A stretch of 64,000 nucleotides of DNA from an uncultured Acidimicrobiales bacterium (lineage in GTDB: Bacteria; Actinomycetota; Acidimicrobiia; Acidimicrobiales; SZUA-35): assembly GCA_937922785.1 (NCBI GenBank), contig CALAJQ010000007.1:62001-126000 (forward strand). The letters run 5' to 3'. Shown piece by piece: positions 33,575 to 42,371 of this stretch. A model generated the notes under the pieces. It worked only from the letters and a program-made list of their open reading frames with translations. It had not been told where the DNA came from and searched no databases. The translations under genes and the position numbers were made by a program. Position 1 is the first letter of the stretch. Each line of letters starts with the position of its first letter.

Positions 33575-35590
33575 TTAGAGTTCAGTCAAAATCGTTACGG
33601 GATATCCCGCCATGTCGTTGGAGAACATCATGTGTCCACCACTGGCTGCATGGATGCATTGTTGATAGCGCTCAACGTGATCTGCAGAGTTGGTGAAGCA
33701 GACCTTGTTCGAGCCAACTCCAAATGGAATCAACGCACCCGGATTCTGGGCAAGGAACTGTTGGGTGCCCTCGGCGACCCCAGGCCACATTTCGTTGAAA
33801 TAGTCATCCAGGATTACGATTCCGCCCGGAGCCAGTACTTTTGATGCCAGTGCCAAATCGTTGTGGGTGAGCTCGGCGGTGTGTCCACCGTCCACAGAGA
33901 ACATCCGAACTTGAGAGTTGCAGTAGTTCAGAACATCGTTTGGTGAAAGGTCCATCGAGTTCGCAGTAACCAGACGTATGCGGTCGCGGTCGATCTGGTT
34001 GACTAAGAGGTTGCGCTCAAGAACTTCCCGATCGCCTTCACCTGATCGATCCACGTTTTCAGCCTGGTTTTCAAACAGATCGAATCCGACCGCTAGCTCA
34101 CCCGGTGATGTTTCAAGCGCTAGCAAGATAAATAGCTGACCGTGGTGCACGCCAATTTCAGCTACCGCCCCGGTCATGCCATCCAGCCGTTGTTGGGCGG
34201 CGAGCTCGTGAACCATGTTCATGGCCTCGGTGCCAAGCCAACCCTCGACGTTGTTTCGCCCTTCAGTCATGTAGTAGTCCAGAGCGGCGGGAGCGGCCAA
34301 GCTGGCACGCCCAGCGACACTCGGCGCCGCGTCGGAATCTGGGTCCGACATTGCCTCAGCAATGCCATGTTCAAACTGGTCGAGAGCGTTCTCAAGGGTG
34401 TAATCAGCCAGCGAGGCCCGACCCCCCTCGATTAACCTGGCAGCGAGAGCGGGATCGTCGAGAATTCGCTTTACAGCGTCTGCAATCGCCGATGGGGTCG
34501 GGTCGGCGATAAGACCGTTTACCTCGTGGGTGACTATTTCGGCCAGGCCGCCGCCGTCGCTACAGACCACGAGCGGCCTTCCGAACGCAAACGCTTCTAG
34601 AGCTGTGAGGCCGTAGTCCTCGTTCCACGCTGGAGCAACCACCACCGACGCGGAACCGTAGTGTTGATCTCGTTCGGCGTCGGTAACCGAACCAGTAAAG
34701 GTAATCAATCCACTTGGCTTGCCGTGCAGTTCTTTGAAATCGGGTTCGGTAGGACCCCGGTTGAGCCAAAGATCTTCCGCCGGCGCTTTGAGATTACCGA
34801 AACCCGAAGCCAGCTGTTGATCAAGCGCTTCGTGGGAGACCAGCCGTGACCCGCCCCCAACAAGTACTCCATGAGCCCCATCTAGGCCGCTCGCCGCTAG
34901 CTCGTGAACTGCGGCAACCACTAGTTCGGTTCTTTTTGGGAACTCAAGTCGGCTGACACAGACCACCTTGGCCCCTTCAGTTGGCAGCGGGGGAACGTCG
35001 ACCGGAATCTCACAAATTGGGGGATGACGATACGGCGAGATTTTGCTGGGGTCGATATTCCAATACTCCTGCAGGCGACTGCCAACAACGTCGGAACCAG
35101 CTAGCCAGTGTCGAACAGCGGTTGCCGGACCGGCGTCGATCTTCTTAACGGCGTCCGCTGCCGCTGAGTGAACCTCGGCATCTACGTAGCCGGCGTCCAC
35201 AAACAACTCTGCGGCGTCGTAGAAGACTCGAGCTTGGTGAAAGAACAGGCCTAGCACTCGTGGATGTTTTGCAAGGTAGGTGGGCGGCTGAGTTGATACG
35301 ACGAGGTCATAATCGTCCAGGTCGACTTGATGAGTCTGCTCGGCATGGCACAGGAATTGGAAGTACTCGTCGTGCCATTGTCGAAACACTTCAGGAACCG
35401 AGTAGCCATAGACATTGTCTCTACGAGTGGACGCGTCAAATGAGACGATCTCGATGTCATAACCGCGACCGCCCAGTCCGTCGACCAATTGGTTCACAAG
35501 TCGTTCGAAGCCGCCGGAGGATCCAAAGTCGGGTTTGATAACTCCAATTTTCGGTTTCGAATTACTCACCGTTGGCCTGCTTTTCTGCAA
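33575..35590 (-). CDS. GT4 glycosyltransferase fused to a class I methyltransferase
   Basis: 671 residues, two enzymes in one chain. Residues 10-420 are a GT-B glycosyltransferase of family 4: GSSGGFERLVNQL at the acceptor side, VSRLEFPKRTELVV near 215, and NEDYGLTALEAFAFGRP with the EX7E-like motif near 322-336. Residues 445-671 are a SAM-dependent methyltransferase: VAEIGVHHGQL (motif I) near 473, FSVDGGHT near 565 and LAPGGIVILDDYF near 590. The combination suggests adding a sugar and methylating it or ending the chain. The start overlaps the upstream coiled-coil gene; GTG at 35572 would shorten the overlap. Confidence 0.85.
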   Translation of the reverse strand: MQKSRPTVSNSKPKIGVIKPDFGSSGGFERLVNQLVDGLGGRGYDIEIVSFDASTRRDNVYGYSVPEVFRQWHDEYFQFLCHAEQTHQVDLDDYDLVVSTQPPTYLAKHPRVLGLFFHQARVFYDAAELFVDAGYVDAEVHSAAADAVKKIDAGPATAVRHWLAGSDVVGSRLQEYWNIDPSKISPYRHPPICEIPVDVPPLPTEGAKVVCVSRLEFPKRTELVVAAVHELAASGLDGAHGVLVGGGSRLVSHEALDQQLASGFGNLKAPAEDLWLNRGPTEPDFKELHGKPSGLITFTGSVTDAERDQHYGSASVVVAPAWNEDYGLTALEAFAFGRPLVVCSDGGGLAEIVTHEVNGLIADPTPSAIADAVKRILDDPALAARLIEGGRASLADYTLENALDQFEHGIAEAMSDPDSDAAPSVAGRASLAAPAALDYYMTEGRNNVEGWLGTEAMNMVHELAAQQRLDGMTGAVAEIGVHHGQLFILLALETSPGELAVGFDLFENQAENVDRSGEGDREVLERNLLVNQIDRDRIRLVTANSMDLSPNDVLNYCNSQVRMFSVDGGHTAELTHNDLALASKVLAPGGIVILDDYFNEMWPGVAEGTQQFLAQNPGALIPFGVGSNKVCFTNSADHVERYQQCIHAASGGHMMFSNDMAGYPVTILTEL

Positions 35591-35966
35591 TCCGGAGTTG
35601 GGCTTTCAAAATGGTTATGTCCGCGGTCAGGCGGTTTATTTCCATCTCTTGGCGGCGAGTGCGGTGCTCAATCTGATGCAAGAGCTGAACCAGGGAACGG
35701 TTGAACTCCTTCTGTTTTGCTGGGCTGATCGCAGCAACATTCTTGGTCACATCGCGAGCATGACGGGCTCGGTCCTTAAGTCCATCTCCGGTTCGCGCCG
35801 GGGCAGGCTCTGCCGCAGCGTAGGGATGGAAGGACACCGCTGCTAAGTGTTGATGCAGGTATTGATTGGTCACCGACGGGTGAGGCAGCACACTGGCTTG
35901 TTCGGCCATAACCATCGATGCTGCGTCTTCGATTGCTTGTTTCAAGAGTTCTACGCTTGTATCCAC
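35562..35966 (-). CDS. small coiled-coil protein next to the GT4-methyltransferase
   Basis: 134 residues from GTG at 35966. The C-terminal 60 residues (KEFNRSLVQLLHQIEHRTRRQEMEINRL and on to KAQLRIAEKQ) have clear heptad spacing and should form a coiled coil; the N-terminal part is helical with a short Pro/His region. No enzyme motif. The GTG has TACACT six bases upstream. Its 3' end overlaps the glycosyltransferase gene, so the two are coupled. Similar small coiled-coil genes lie next to two other multi-domain glycosyltransferases in this window. Confidence 0.65.
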   Translation of the reverse strand: MDTSVELLKQAIEDAASMVMAEQASVLPHPSVTNQYLHQHLAAVSFHPYAAAEPAPARTGDGLKDRARHARDVTKNVAAISPAKQKEFNRSLVQLLHQIEHRTRRQEMEINRLTADITILKAQLRIAEKQANGE

Positions 35967-35972
35967 CGCTGG

Positions 35973-35982
35973 AGTGTAGTTT
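35973..35982. promoter_or_regulatory. overlapping divergent -10 boxes
   Basis: TACACT on the minus strand (35978-35973) ends six bases before GTG 35966; TAGTTT on the plus strand (35977-35982) ends seven bases before GTG 35990. The two hexamers share two bases, so polymerase cannot sit on both at once. Confidence 0.4.
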
Positions 35983-35989
35983 CGCAAGG

Positions 35990-36766
35990 GTGAATGATCA
36001 TGCCGCAAACGAATTGTCAGAAGAAGCCGCACAGCTTGTAAGCGAGTCAAACCGAATTGTTGTTCTTACTGGTGCCGGGATTTCAACCGACTCAGAGATT
36101 CCTGACTATCGGGGTCCGAAGGGTGTTTGGACTAAGAATCCGGGAGCCGAGAAGCGGGCGACAATCCAGAACTATGTTGCCGATCCAGAGATTCGCAAGA
36201 GCGCCTGGGCCTCAAGGCTCGGGTCACCCGTGTGGGAGGCAAAGCCAAACAAGGGCCACTACGCACTATTGCAGTTGGAAGTACGCAACAAGCTGGAGTT
36301 ATTGATCACTCAGAATGTGGACGGGCTTCACCATAAGGCCGGCTCAGACCCTGAACGACTTGTTGAGATTCACGGCTCGATTCGCGAAGTTGTGTGTCTC
36401 GGTTGTGACTACCGCCGCCCGATGGCCGAGGCGCTTGATCGTGTTCGCAACGGCGAGGCCGATCCGGATTGTCCAAATTGCGGCGGAATCTTGAAGAGCT
36501 CAACCATCAGTTTTGGTCAGTCACTAGTGGATGCCGACCTCGAAAGATCAGCTCGTGCTAGTGCTGAATGTGACCTGATGCTGGCCATCGGTTCAACTTT
36601 GGGAGTGTTCCCGATTGCCAACGTGGTTCCGATAGCGGTTCAATCCGGAGCCAGGTTGGTAATCCTGAACGGATCGCCAACTGAGATGGACTCACTAGCG
36701 GATGTGGTGGTCCGGGGCTCTATTTCTGAGTTCTTGCCGACAATAGTGGGGCAGGGTACGGATTAG
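35990..36766 (+). CDS. NAD-dependent protein deacylase, sirtuin (CobB-like)
   Basis: 258 residues from GTG at 35990. Sirtuin signatures are complete: VVLTGAGISTDSEIPDYRG at the NAD site, ITQNVDGLHHKAGS with the Gln-Asn-x-Asp, catalytic His in IEIHGS, and a zinc module of CLGC and CPNC. The sequence lacks the Ala-Tyr-Arg pair that marks desuccinylases as far as I can see, so deacetylase activity is more likely. The extended start at 35918 would run into the divergent gene. Its last 47 bases overlap the end of the RCC1 gene on the other strand. Confidence 0.88.
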   Translation: MNDHAANELSEEAAQLVSESNRIVVLTGAGISTDSEIPDYRGPKGVWTKNPGAEKRATIQNYVADPEIRKSAWASRLGSPVWEAKPNKGHYALLQLEVRNKLELLITQNVDGLHHKAGSDPERLVEIHGSIREVVCLGCDYRRPMAEALDRVRNGEADPDCPNCGGILKSSTISFGQSLVDADLERSARASAECDLMLAIGSTLGVFPIANVVPIAVQSGARLVILNGSPTEMDSLADVVVRGSISEFLPTIVGQGTD

Positions 36767-38354
36767 CGTTGACGAATTCTTGTCCTAGAGATATCCACTG
36801 AATCGCTCCAGCCCTGGTCAGCTGGTTTGTTTCCAGCAAGTTCAACCAATAGTTGAAACCCTCCTGATCGAAATCTCGGCCTAGAACATTTTGGTAGACG
36901 ACCGCCAGGAACTCTTCGTTGGTCAGCTGGTCGCCATATCGCAATTTGAATTCTGCCGAGAAAGCAAATTGAAACGCGATCTCTTCCAGCGTTGCCCCGC
37001 TGTTCCATATCGAGATCCAGTAGCTGGCGCCGCCTAAGTCAGGCTCTCGATTAAACGAGGCTCTGTAGAGGCGCAACACCGTGGCGTGGTCTTCAACGAA
37101 CCCTTCGGCCCTGGTTAGTTCGTCGAGGTTGGTAGCAAAACTCATGAGAGGGCCAAACGCAACCGGCAATGGCTCGATCGAGGCCGGTGGCAGGTTAGCG
37201 GCGCCGTTTGATTGGCCTAGATGGTTGGCCCCAATACAGCTAACAACCCCGTCGGTTATGAAGCAGGTGTGATAGAAGCCGGAATCAACGTCGGTGATGT
37301 CTGTGTCGAAGAACCAGCGACGCATACCGGCCGTAGCTTCGGGCCTGTCGGCCAACGGGTTCTGGGTTACAAACTCAGACTCGACGAAGGTGACTGTGTC
37401 CAGCCCCATGCACAGCAACTCTGTGGGCGTACTAGCCACGTGACACGATGTGTAGGCCTCGGCACTAGCTGACGTGGGAGAGAACACCCCCGCGACCGGG
37501 ACGGGTGCGGTATCCCATTTGAACTTGTCCGGTTCGGCAAGCGCTCCCGCCTGGCCATACTGATCATTGCCCCAGCAGAGGTAGTTCTCCCCAACTGCGC
37601 AACCATGGGTGAAGCCCAGCGCTATGTCGGTGGCGAATACTGGATCTCCTGCTTTGTCGGCCAACGCTCGAGGGGTCGTGGTGTATTTCGGGACGGTGCT
37701 GACTTTGTCATAGGCCACATCTCCCCAGCAGAAGACCTGATCGTTAGCCAAAGTGCTACAAGTTGACTGATACCCGGCGAACACCTTGGTAACAGCGCCG
37801 AATGCACTAACTGATGTTGGACTTGTGGAGTTGTCTTGGGTCCCGTTTCCCAGCGCTCCAAATGCCCCGGCACCCCAACAAGAGACTGCCGCTCCGTTGC
37901 TAACAGCGGCACATGTGTGGAAATAGCCCGTAGCGATTGAGACGGCGCCCGCAACTCCGGGGACCTTCATTGGGGTCGCAGAATTGATGACAGTCCCAAC
38001 ACCGAGCTGGCCCGCCTCGTTCTTCCCCCAGCAGAACACCTCGCCGCTACTGTTCAACGCACAGGTGTGGGACAGTCCGGCATCGATCTCGACGATGTCG
38101 GTTAGACCCAAGACTCCAACTGGCTTATTCGTGGGTGATAGCGAACCGTCGCCTAGCTGACCCGAAGTATTGGTTCCCCAGCAGGCGACGCTGCCGTCAT
38201 CAAAAAGCGCACATGTGTGGGTAAAACCGGCAGCAATCTGGACCGGTGTTGGAACTTCTGGTGGTGTGCCTGCCGCAGATGCCGAACTTGCGCCAGAGAT
38301 CAACGCGATTAGCGCAATAGTGGAGGCCGTGACTGCTAGAGCTATTTTTCTCAA
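36720..38354 (-). CDS. secreted RCC1-repeat protein with DUF4214 tail
   Basis: 544 residues. Signal peptide about 1-27 (ALISGASSASAAG). Residues 35-400 hold seven repeats of the RCC1 type, each with a HTCA-like core and CWG, as in ACWGTNTSGQLGDG, giving a seven-bladed propeller with paired cysteines. Residues 415-530 hold two DUF4214 units (LYRASFNREPDLGGASYW and VYQNVLGRDFDQEGFNYW), a module thought to help surface attachment or sugar contact. It is exported; its partner is unknown. TTG start only 18 bases from the divergent ThiF-family start. Confidence 0.8.
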   Translation of the reverse strand: MRKIALAVTASTIALIALISGASSASAAGTPPEVPTPVQIAAGFTHTCALFDDGSVACWGTNTSGQLGDGSLSPTNKPVGVLGLTDIVEIDAGLSHTCALNSSGEVFCWGKNEAGQLGVGTVINSATPMKVPGVAGAVSIATGYFHTCAAVSNGAAVSCWGAGAFGALGNGTQDNSTSPTSVSAFGAVTKVFAGYQSTCSTLANDQVFCWGDVAYDKVSTVPKYTTTPRALADKAGDPVFATDIALGFTHGCAVGENYLCWGNDQYGQAGALAEPDKFKWDTAPVPVAGVFSPTSASAEAYTSCHVASTPTELLCMGLDTVTFVESEFVTQNPLADRPEATAGMRRWFFDTDITDVDSGFYHTCFITDGVVSCIGANHLGQSNGAANLPPASIEPLPVAFGPLMSFATNLDELTRAEGFVEDHATVLRLYRASFNREPDLGGASYWISIWNSGATLEEIAFQFAFSAEFKLRYGDQLTNEEFLAVVYQNVLGRDFDQEGFNYWLNLLETNQLTRAGAIQWISLGQEFVNANPYPAPLLSARTQK

Positions 38355-38360
38355 CTGCTG

Positions 38361-38366
38361 TACCGT
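38361..38366 (+). promoter_or_regulatory. -10 box of the rhodanese-ThiF gene (leaderless type)
   Basis: TACCGT ends six bases before the ATG at 38373, within the 18-base gap to the divergent RCC1 gene. This supports ATG 38373 over TTG 38367. Confidence 0.45.
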
Positions 38367-38372
38367 TTGATC

Positions 38373-39536
38373 ATGGGTTCGTTTGGCGAAATGTTAGCTG
38401 CTGCAAAGGCAGCGATCAGTGAGGTCGATGGTGCCACGGCTGTGGCTGCTTTGGGTAGCGGGGCATTGCTGCTTGATGTTCGCGAACGAACCGAAACAAA
38501 CGAAGGAGTCGTTGGCGGAGCAATCTTGATTCCCCGGGGTCAACTTGAGCTCCAGGTGGAATCGGCCATCAAGGACCGATTGTCCAACATCGTAGTCATG
38601 TGTGCTGGTGGAACTAGAAGCGCTCTGGCGGCCAAGACGTTGAACGACATGGGCTATCAGAACGCAGTTTCACTTATTGGCGGCTTTGGTCAATGGAAGG
38701 CCGACGGACGGCCTTGGGCAAAGCCCGAGGGCTTGAACGAAGCCGAGTTGTCCCGCTATGGACGTCATCTCAGCTTGGCTGAGGTTGGCGAGGTTGGCCA
38801 AAGAAAGCTGTTGGGTGCGAAGATTCTGGTTGTAGGCGCCGGCGGGCTTGGAAGTCCGGCTTTGCTGTACCTAGCGGCCGCCGGTGTAGGAACCATTGGA
38901 ATAGCCGACGGTGACACAGTGGATGAATCGAATCTCCAGCGCCAGATCATTCACACAACACCTGCAGTTGGCAATGCGAAGGCGGCTTCAGCGGCTGAAG
39001 CGATTCGAGGGCTCAATCCGGGCGTGAAGGTAGTGCAGCACCCCCAGCATCTAGATGCGGACAACGCGCTAGAAGTTATGGCGGGCTACGACGTAATCGT
39101 CGACGGTGCCGACAATTTTGCGGCGCGCTATCTAATCAACGATGCCTCAGTAAAGCTTGGAATACCTGTTGTTCATGGTTCGATCTTCCGCTTCGAGGGC
39201 CAAGTGTCTGTGTTTGATCCAAACTCCGGACCTACCTACAGGGATCTTCTTGCTGAGCCGCCACCACCGGAATTGGCTCCAAATTGTGCAGAAGCGGGAG
39301 TTATCGGCGTGTTGCCCGGAGTAATTGGTTCTATCCAGGCTCTCGAGGCGATCAAGCTGATTTTGGGAATCGGGGACTCGCTGGTTGGTCGACTACTTGT
39401 CTTTGATGCGCTCGATCTCGAATTTCACACCTACAAGATCGCGATTGACCCGTTGAACCCCGTAACCAGGGCCAACGCTGACAAGATCAAGATTGAGGCC
39501 TATGACTCGTCGTGCCGGTTCCATCTTGTGACGTGA
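38373..39536 (+). CDS. rhodanese-ThiF/MoeB family adenylyltransferase
   Basis: 387 residues. An N-terminal rhodanese domain (LLDVRERTE, active loop CAGGTRSA with Cys 77) precedes a ThiF/MoeB E1-like domain starting near 125: LSRYGRHLSL, VVGAGGLGSP near 148, ESNLQRQIIH, VDGADNFAARYLIND, and PNCAEAGVIGVLPGVIG with the conserved Cys. Such proteins adenylate the C terminus of MoaD/ThiS-like sulfur carriers and supply sulfur. Usual MoeZ has rhodanese at the C terminus; here it is reversed. The zinc CxxC pairs of MoeB are not visible (TYRDLL in place of the usual CYRCL). Confidence 0.85.
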   Translation: MGSFGEMLAAAKAAISEVDGATAVAALGSGALLLDVRERTETNEGVVGGAILIPRGQLELQVESAIKDRLSNIVVMCAGGTRSALAAKTLNDMGYQNAVSLIGGFGQWKADGRPWAKPEGLNEAELSRYGRHLSLAEVGEVGQRKLLGAKILVVGAGGLGSPALLYLAAAGVGTIGIADGDTVDESNLQRQIIHTTPAVGNAKAASAAEAIRGLNPGVKVVQHPQHLDADNALEVMAGYDVIVDGADNFAARYLINDASVKLGIPVVHGSIFRFEGQVSVFDPNSGPTYRDLLAEPPPPELAPNCAEAGVIGVLPGVIGSIQALEAIKLILGIGDSLVGRLLVFDALDLEFHTYKIAIDPLNPVTRANADKIKIEAYDSSCRFHLVT

Positions 39537-39629
39537 TCTAGGTGGACCAGTCTTATTCGCGACGTAGTAACGGTTGAGCGGTTGGTCTAGAGTTCGGTGT
39601 TCGGGAGGAGTTCAGCCGAGGTGTTTGTT

Positions 39630-42257
39630 GTGCTCCAAAAACGTAAGACATTTCCAGTACTAGTTGCGGCGATAGTGCTGATCGGCTTGATGCTGGTTCT
39701 TTTCCCGCGCGGCGCCGCTCTTAACGCTGAAGGAGCGACTCATGGTGACCTAGTGCCTTCTGAGTCGGTTGAGGGTTTACAGATTGAACGCGTCACCGTT
39801 GACTTGGTGAGGTCCGGCTCCCTGATGACCGAGTGGGAGAATTCGCTGTTTGCTGCGAAGTCCGGTGTTCGGCTTCTCTTGGAAGACACCGACATGGTGA
39901 TCGTTAGCACCGATGGAAAGCATGCCCATTTCTCAATGCGAACCTTCGTTGACGGCAAGTGGGGCGAGTGGTTCGAAACGCACGCCCACGCCGACGAAGG
40001 GCCAGACGCCAACCCCGGTACCGAGGGTGCCAACACCGGGGCTTCGGCCATTGGTCCAATTTGGATCGGCGCCGAGACTGACGCCATCGAGGTTGTCCTG
40101 CAAGGCGGTTCTGTAGGCTCGCTGGAAATAGACAAACTCAAAATCGACCCAGCATTCGCTGAGACTGATCTTCTAGCCACCCAGACGTCTGGCTCTAATT
40201 TGACGATCGACCCAGTAACTGCGAACGGGGTGGCCCAACCGGCAATCAAGACCAGAGCCGATTGGGGCGGCGGTCCTTGGAACAACGGAAACGAAGAGTG
40301 CGTAGGCGGGCCATTCTTAGCCGACAACTTGCGGGGTCTGGTAGTCCATCACACGGTGACTAGCAACGAATACAGCCCCGAGCAGGTACCTGGACTGTTG
40401 CGCGGCATCTACCACCATCACGTAAACATCAACAACTGGTGTGATGTTGCTTACAACTTCCTAATCGACCGCTTTGGCACGATTTGGCAAGGCAGGACGG
40501 GTGCTCCGGATCAACCGATCAGAGGCGGCCACGCCAAGGGCTTCAATAACCGAACCGCAGGCGTTGCCCTCCTGGGTCAATATCAAGGTGACATCAAGCG
40601 TCCCGCCGGGGCATACCCGACCCAGGAAACACTTACCTCGCTGGAGGCGTTGGCTAGCTGGAAACTCTCGCTACACGGCGTAGATCCGTTAGGCAGAACT
40701 TGGCTTAAAAACCGGGCGACTGTACAACCAATGCGCTTCGCCACGGGGGAGTGGGTGGAGCTTCCAACGATCTTTGGACATCGTGACGTTGGACTCACCT
40801 CGTGTCCAGGCAACAGGGCATACGTCAACCTGACGGCAATGGCGGAACGGATAGCGGCCAATCGTGACGTGCGCGGCGACGCCTATGAATTCCCAAGATG
40901 GGAAGGCAAGGACCTAGGAGTTGCCGTGTACACCGTTGACACCAGCGGCGGCATCAGGCCAGCACTTGATAGCGAGGCTCCACCACAACCCTCAGCGCTC
41001 GGTGATGCAGTCGCTCTTACGATGGATGGGACACCAACCGCTGGGTACGTACTTTCAACCGATGGAAGGCTGTTTAACTACGGCACTGCTCCAGCGGTCG
41101 CTGGCCGACCCGGAGGATCGAATCCGGTGGACTTACAAGTTCGTGAGAGTGGCGAAAGTGGGTATGTAATTACTGCAGATGGGGTCTTTCACGGCTTCGG
41201 AGGCGTTATCGATCGCAAGGCTTCCGCAGGCGGAGTTGCCGGAGTCATCGACAATGACGCCCGTGGGTACATGGTCTCCAATACTGGAGCGCTTGCCCCC
41301 ATAGGCCAGTCACCAGCCCGATCTCTTAAAACCACCCCCGTAGGCGCTGTGATCGATTTGGCCCTTTGGAGCGATGGTGTTAGCGGATGGGCCTTGGACT
41401 CGGCTGGTAACGCGGTTGGCTTTGGCAGAGCTGGAACCCACAAGACAAACATGACAACCACACCGGTTGCGCTCATTGCATCCCCAACTGAGACCGGCGG
41501 GTGGGTTCTTGATGACCAAGGCCAGCTTTGGTTATTTGGGGACGAGAGGCCGCCGGCACCCGTTGCCTCTCACGTTGGGCGGACTAATAGTGCTGGTGGC
41601 GCCGCAGTGGCATGGCTGCGCGATGACACTGAGTATCGAAAAACTGGCGACGGCAAATGGATGGTCGCGATGTTTGAGCGGGTTGCTGGCCGTCAACCAA
41701 ACACGATTGAGACCGAAGGCTGGGGTTGGCGACTTGATGTTCGGGGGCCAGCTGAGCTGAGCACCGCCCTTGTTCATACCGACTATTGGGCCGGTCAGAT
41801 TGTCGATGACATTTACGAACGAGCTCTCGGCCGCAAACCTGATGCTGAAGGCAAGCAGTACTGGCTGGAGCAGCTGCGCAACGGGCTAAGTCAGCAAGAC
41901 CTTGGCATCAGCTTTTACGGATCCCGAGAGTATGTGTTGAGAAGTGGTGGCAACTCAGGCTTTGTTCATGCCCTCTACAACAACTTGCTGCACCGGCCCG
42001 CAGACGCCGAAGGGCACAAGTACTGGACTGATCTGTTGAACCAAAGGAAAACCAAGCCGCCAGACGTGGCCGCAGGGTTCTATCAATCTTTGGAGAGCCG
42101 CCGAGATCGGGTAGCGCGTCTACACGCCAGACTTATTGGTGGCACTCTGGACGCACAAAAGCATGAGGACTGGGCCGAAGAGCTGGCCGGTACTGATGAC
42201 CTACAGTTCACAGCGGACCTAATCTCGGGCCCAGATTTCTATCGCTCAGCCCAATAA
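39630..42257 (+). CDS. N-acetylmuramoyl-L-alanine amidase (PGRP) with DUF4214 tail
   Basis: About 875 residues. N-terminal transmembrane/signal segment (VLVAAIVLIGLMLVLF), a beta-rich region to 200, then an amidase_2/PGRP domain at about 205-420: TRADWGGG, zinc His in LVVHHTVTS, WCDVAYNFLID, GHAKGFNNRTAGVALLG, and the second His and Cys in GHRDVGLTSCPG. It cuts the lactyl-alanine bond in peptidoglycan. Residues 440-660 are a repeat-rich region (SDGRLFNYG, DQGQLWLFG) like a propeller. Residues 670-875 are four DUF4214 units. GTG at 39630 has GAGG eight bases upstream; GTG 39621 or 39597 are alternatives. Confidence 0.85.
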   Translation: MLQKRKTFPVLVAAIVLIGLMLVLFPRGAALNAEGATHGDLVPSESVEGLQIERVTVDLVRSGSLMTEWENSLFAAKSGVRLLLEDTDMVIVSTDGKHAHFSMRTFVDGKWGEWFETHAHADEGPDANPGTEGANTGASAIGPIWIGAETDAIEVVLQGGSVGSLEIDKLKIDPAFAETDLLATQTSGSNLTIDPVTANGVAQPAIKTRADWGGGPWNNGNEECVGGPFLADNLRGLVVHHTVTSNEYSPEQVPGLLRGIYHHHVNINNWCDVAYNFLIDRFGTIWQGRTGAPDQPIRGGHAKGFNNRTAGVALLGQYQGDIKRPAGAYPTQETLTSLEALASWKLSLHGVDPLGRTWLKNRATVQPMRFATGEWVELPTIFGHRDVGLTSCPGNRAYVNLTAMAERIAANRDVRGDAYEFPRWEGKDLGVAVYTVDTSGGIRPALDSEAPPQPSALGDAVALTMDGTPTAGYVLSTDGRLFNYGTAPAVAGRPGGSNPVDLQVRESGESGYVITADGVFHGFGGVIDRKASAGGVAGVIDNDARGYMVSNTGALAPIGQSPARSLKTTPVGAVIDLALWSDGVSGWALDSAGNAVGFGRAGTHKTNMTTTPVALIASPTETGGWVLDDQGQLWLFGDERPPAPVASHVGRTNSAGGAAVAWLRDDTEYRKTGDGKWMVAMFERVAGRQPNTIETEGWGWRLDVRGPAELSTALVHTDYWAGQIVDDIYERALGRKPDAEGKQYWLEQLRNGLSQQDLGISFYGSREYVLRSGGNSGFVHALYNNLLHRPADAEGHKYWTDLLNQRKTKPPDVAAGFYQSLESRRDRVARLHARLIGGTLDAQKHEDWAEELAGTDDLQFTADLISGPDFYRSAQ

Positions 42258-42371
42258 GGGCCCATTTGCCGAATCTCACGCTAGGTGGCCAAGTATTAAC
42301 TAACCGCGTTTGTTTGGAAATTTTGGGCCAAAAGGACTACACGTATACATGGCGGCGGCCGATGGGGATGT

